Source of the DNA: Bacteroidales bacterium
Lineage (GTDB): Bacteria; Bacteroidota; Bacteroidia; Bacteroidales; P3
Direction: 5' to 3'
Length of the DNA: 8,162 nt
NCBI GenBank assembly: GCA_900771365.1
Contig: CAAGNU010000192.1
Coordinates: forward strand, 1 to 8,162
Numbering within the stretch: the stretch's first letter is position 1; each line of letters begins with the position of its first letter. The notes under the pieces were generated by a model. The model was given only the letters and a program-made list of their open reading frames with translations, made no database searches and was not told the origin of the DNA. The position numbers and the translations under genes are program-made. Shown one piece after another: positions 6,157 through 8,162 of this stretch.

Positions 6157-7212
6157 ATGCATGAATTCGAATACATAAATAAGCCGGAGGAGCTGTTGAC
6201 TCCTGAGGTGGTACAGATGCTTGGAACTTTGCGCGAATGTAAGGGTAGGCAGGATTTTTATGTTGAGGCTAAGGCTGATATGATGACTCAGCTGCTGGAG
6301 GTGGCTAAGATTCAGAGTACGGGTGCTTCAAACCGCATTGAGGGTATCTATACAAGTGATGAGCGACTGAAGGAGCTGGTTCGCGAAAAGTCGGAACCGA
6401 GAAACCGTAGCGAGGAGGAGATTGCCGGCTACAGGGAGGTGCTGTCTATCGTGCATGAGAACTACGAGTATATTACTCCTCACGTGAATACAATCTTGCA
6501 GATGCACAAAGAACTGTATGGCTTCAGCGGATTGGCTGTGGGCGGAAGGTTTAAGACCTCGGACAACATCATAGAAGAGATGTCTGCCGAAGGAGAACGC
6601 AAGGTTAGGTTTCAGCCTGTGCCGGCTTTTTTGTGCGAACAGGCTGTGGGTGACCTTTGTCAGGCTTATCAGAGAGCCATGGATGAGGGACGGCATGATC
6701 CTTTGTTACTAACGATGATGTTTGTGCTCGACTTCCTTTGCATCCATCCGTTCAGTGACGGCAATGGTCGCATGAGCCGATTGCTGACGCTCCTGTTGCT
6801 ATACAGAAGCGGATTCGTCGTGGGCAAATTCATCAGTGTGGAGATGCTGATTGAGAAGTCGAAGGAGCAGTATTATGAGACACTTCAGGAGAGCAGCATC
6901 GGGTGGCATGAGAATGAGAATACGTATCTTCCGTTCGTGCGCTATATGCTTGGTGTGCTGGTGAAGGCGTATCGCGAGTTAGAGGAGCGTGTGGAGCATC
7001 TGGCATACAGGAATCTGACGAAGGGAGAGCGTGTAAAGGAGATCATCGGTCGTCACCTGGGTAAGATCACGAAGCGAGAGATTCTGACCGAGGCTCCCGA
7101 CATCAGTGAGGCTATGGTGGAGAAGGCGCTTGCCAATCTGCTCGCCGAAGGCTTCATCGAGAAAGTGGGCAACGGCCGCGGAAGCGGGTATCGGGTTGTC
7201 GCCAAGGAATAG
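6157..7212 (+). CDS. Fic-domain AMP-transferase-type protein with N-terminal inhibitory motif and C-terminal winged helix (351 aa)
   Basis: Fic proteins usually transfer AMP from ATP to a hydroxyl side chain of a target protein. The signature HPFSDGNGRMSR is complete at residues 197-208, with catalytic H197, Mg-binding D201 and the arginines that hold the nucleotide phosphates. SNRIEG at residues 58-63 fits the inhibitory-helix motif (S/T)xxxE(G/N), with E62 expected to block the gamma-phosphate site. Its place before the Fic core makes this a class II, self-inhibited member. Residues about 128-156 (from VGGRFKTSD) form the target-docking flap. Residues about 287-350 look like a winged helix (REILTEAPDISEAMVEKALA, then a GNGRGSGY wing), giving possible DNA binding. 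No separate antitoxin gene is visible, as expected for class II. The start has no clear Shine-Dalgarno. Base composition is less GC3-biased than the gene at 701, which suits an accessory gene. It lies beside a tRNA relic and behind a symmetric operator, so self-regulation is an attractive inference. The target protein cannot be told. Confidence 0.95.
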   Translation: MHEFEYINKPEELLTPEVVQMLGTLRECKGRQDFYVEAKADMMTQLLEVAKIQSTGASNRIEGIYTSDERLKELVREKSEPRNRSEEEIAGYREVLSIVHENYEYITPHVNTILQMHKELYGFSGLAVGGRFKTSDNIIEEMSAEGERKVRFQPVPAFLCEQAVGDLCQAYQRAMDEGRHDPLLLTMMFVLDFLCIHPFSDGNGRMSRLLTLLLLYRSGFVVGKFISVEMLIEKSKEQYYETLQESSIGWHENENTYLPFVRYMLGVLVKAYRELEERVEHLAYRNLTKGERVKEIIGRHLGKITKREILTEAPDISEAMVEKALANLLAEGFIEKVGNGRGSGYRVVAKE

Positions 7213-7295
7213 TTTCAGTGTCTTATACGGAAATAACTTGACACATTTTGTTGATGAGGTGGAATTGGTGCTTCCTTTGCCGATAGGAGTGGTGC

Positions 7296-7319
7296 TTTTA
7301 CAATTTACAATTTACAATT
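7296..7319. repeat. TTTACAA heptamer array, left arm of a 24-bp inverted repeat
   Basis: Three TTTACAA units run from 7297 to 7317. The 24 bases 7296-7319 are the exact reverse complement of 7673-7696, 353 bp away. I found no matching short target duplication outside the arms. It may be the end of a small non-autonomous element or one copy of a widespread Bacteroidales intergenic repeat. Confidence 0.8.
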
Positions 7320-7362
7320 CGGATTGGGGCGGCTTGGGCATTTGTTTCTGTATGTCTAAATA

Positions 7363-7398
7363 GGGCGGTTTGGGGAGAAGGGACGGGGCCGTTAGGGG
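7363..7398 (+). other. Potential G-quadruplex
   Basis: Five G-runs occur on the plus strand: 7363-7365, 7372-7375, 7380-7382, 7385-7388 and 7395-7398, with loops of 6, 4, 2 and 6 nt. This meets the usual G3 with 1-7 nt loop rule for intramolecular quadruplexes. Further G-runs stand at 7326-7329, 7336-7338 and between 7430 and 7480. Whether it folds in the cell is unknown. Confidence 0.5.
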
Positions 7399-7605
7399 CT
7401 GCGTTTGGAGAGTGCTGTTGTGCTTTTTTTTAGGAGGGCGGGCATCCTTTTGGGGGTGAGCGTGCGTTTTTGAGAGGCAAATATGGGGGTGATTGACGAA
7501 AAAACAGGGGAAATGAGGCTTTGTAACGAGGACGTAAAAGAAGAAATTTTTGTTAGTTGGTTGTTTATCACGTAGTTGTGCTGAAATGCTGTAGTCGTGA
7601 AATTG

Positions 7606-7663
7606 AAATTGTAAAAAACATTTGTGCCTATTGCAGTGTCGTGTTCCAGAGTCTTGCCGCTAA
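7606..7663. repeat. 58-bp direct repeat, copy 1
   Basis: Both copies share AAATTGTAAAAA, TGTGCCTATTGCAGTGTC, GTGTTCCA and TTGCCG in the same order, with a few substitutions and two single-base indels. The copies start 80 bp apart. Confidence 0.85.
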
Positions 7664-7672
7664 GGGTATGGC

Positions 7673-7696
7673 AATTGTAAATTGTAAATTGTAAAA
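7673..7696. repeat. TTGTAAA heptamer array, right arm of the 24-bp inverted repeat
   Basis: Three TTGTAAA units run from 7675 to 7695. The arm is exactly inverted relative to 7296-7319 and overlaps the start of copy 2 of the 58-bp direct repeat. Confidence 0.8.
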
Positions 7697-7743
7697 ACAT
7701 CTGTGCCTATTGCAGTGTCCGTGTTCCAAAGTTTTGCCGTTAA
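7686..7743. repeat. 58-bp direct repeat, copy 2
   Basis: Second copy of the repeat at 7606-7663. It is followed by ATTGTATAG, which leads into the AT-rich tract. Confidence 0.85.
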
Positions 7744-7787
7744 TTGTATAGTATTGATTATAATTTGTTGTATTATAGATATTTATA

Positions 7788-7813
7788 TTATATAAAAATA
7801 GTTTTTTATATAA
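7788..7813. repeat. AT-rich hairpin with 11-bp arms
   Basis: TTATATAAAAA (7788-7798) is the exact reverse complement of TTTTTATATAA (7803-7813), with the 4-nt loop TAGT. Six bases further on lies a 22-bp palindrome. Confidence 0.7.
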
Positions 7814-7818
7814 GGTGA

Positions 7819-7840
7819 ATTATATAATATATTATATAAT
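7819..7840. repeat. Perfect 22-bp AT-only palindrome
   Basis: Bases 7819-7840 equal their own reverse complement; the half-site is ATTATATAATA. With the hairpin just before it, this forms an easily melted tract of about 55 bp. Low-complexity AT sequence makes palindromes likelier by chance, so function is uncertain. Confidence 0.7.
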
Positions 7841-7886
7841 GCAACCTCTAAAAATTCAAGAAAATTAATGATAATAAGTTTTTTTA

Positions 7887-8055
7887 CACGAATTTTCATG
7901 AATTATTCACGATTTTTTTCATGCGAAGAATGCCAGTGCCATCCTGAGTAAGTCCGCATATCACAATAATAATTTATGATTAAATTCATGGGTAATTCAC
8001 GCTCGAATAGTCACTAGATATTCTCGTGTTTGTCAAAAAATAAAATTAACACGAA
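7887..8055. repeat. Degenerate CACG/CATG repeats
   Basis: CACG or CATG starts at 7887, 7897, 7908 and 7920, spaced 10, 11 and 12 bp and followed mostly by AATT-like sequence. The 17-mer at 7895-7911 matches 7985-8001 at 14 positions. A further CACGAATAATTAG lies near 8050, and CGTGTT/AACACG form a weak inverted pair around 8024-8054. Confidence 0.45.
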
Positions 8056-8138
8056 TAATTAGAAGTCCCCATAATAAAATGTTGGCTCTAGAGCAATAAT
8101 TGGTGGGTATTTCCGTTATACATAGAAAACGACACAAA

Positions 8139-8162
8139 ATGAGCGAATATATCACAGCAGAA
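8139..8162 (+). CDS. Probable start of a downstream gene (partial, 8 codons)
   Basis: ATG at 8139 opens MSEYITAE in frame to the window end. The preceding bases are A-rich (ACACAAA), which is typical for Bacteroidetes starts, and the sequence leaves the AT-rich, repeat-laden spacer here. Eight residues do not allow a family call, and no clear promoter is seen. Confidence 0.4.

Larger units (their letters stand above)
7213..8138. other. Long non-coding region rich in repeats
   Basis: No convincing gene lies in these 926 bp. No intrinsic terminator directly follows the Fic gene. In order, the region holds heptamer repeats (7296-7319), a G-run cluster (7326-7398, with more G-runs to about 7480), a 58-bp direct repeat (7606-7663 and 7686-7743), the inverted heptamer array (7673-7696), AT-only hairpins (7788-7840) and degenerate CACG/CATG repeats (7887-8055). 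The reading frame on the minus strand at 7392-7700 starts inside the heptamer repeat and has no protein character. Confidence 0.7.

Noticed and set aside
7392..7700. 102-codon minus-strand frame
   Set aside because: It starts in the heptamer repeat, which yields FTIYN-like peptide fragments, and covers the G-run cluster. Nothing suggests translation.

Overview
The window looks like a member of Bacteroidales, most likely Prevotella/Segatella-like. Three things point there: a textbook Bacteroidetes promoter (TTTG, 20 nt, TATCTTTG) ahead of a tRNA; a C-terminal fragment resembling a type IX secretion sorting domain; and start codons without strong Shine-Dalgarno sequences. Genes are GC-rich at third positions while the spacers are AT-rich. 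The genus is inference; the phylum-level assignment is better supported.

Layout. Positions 1-88 hold the last 28 codons of a gene ending in a T9SS-like tail, followed by a strong intrinsic terminator (130-167). Positions 168-700 carry no convincing gene but three unrelated repeat structures: a 9-bp CTAG array, a hairpin with 41-bp arms built of 11-bp repeats, and a 21-bp tandem repeat. Positions 701-5242 encode a 1513-residue exported protein of unknown function, closed by a 12-bp terminator hairpin (5318-5347). A possible 41-codon gene lies at 5431-5556. Two leucine tRNA genes follow, GAG at 5635-5718 and CAG at 5785-5869, each with its own terminator. About 85 bp past the second lies a decayed copy of its 3' end, CCA included.

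Positions 6043-6111 form a nested, exactly symmetric dyad of four TGCCTA/TAGGCA boxes immediately upstream of a Fic-domain gene (6157-7212). That protein has an intact catalytic motif, an N-terminal inhibitory-helix motif and a C-terminal winged helix. The last roughly 925 bp are non-coding: heptamer arrays forming a 24-bp inverted repeat, a G-run cluster, a 58-bp direct repeat, AT-rich palindromes and degenerate CACG/CATG repeats. The start of another gene is probably at 8139.

The genes do not form one pathway. The exported protein is a monocistronic unit bounded by terminators. The tRNA pair plus tRNA relic looks like a used integration hotspot, and the Fic gene with its operator-like dyad looks like an accessory, self-contained regulatory module beside it. 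The strongest candidate for something undescribed is the Fic gene plus its nested operator. Next come the repeat-dense spacers at 168-607 and 7296-7743.
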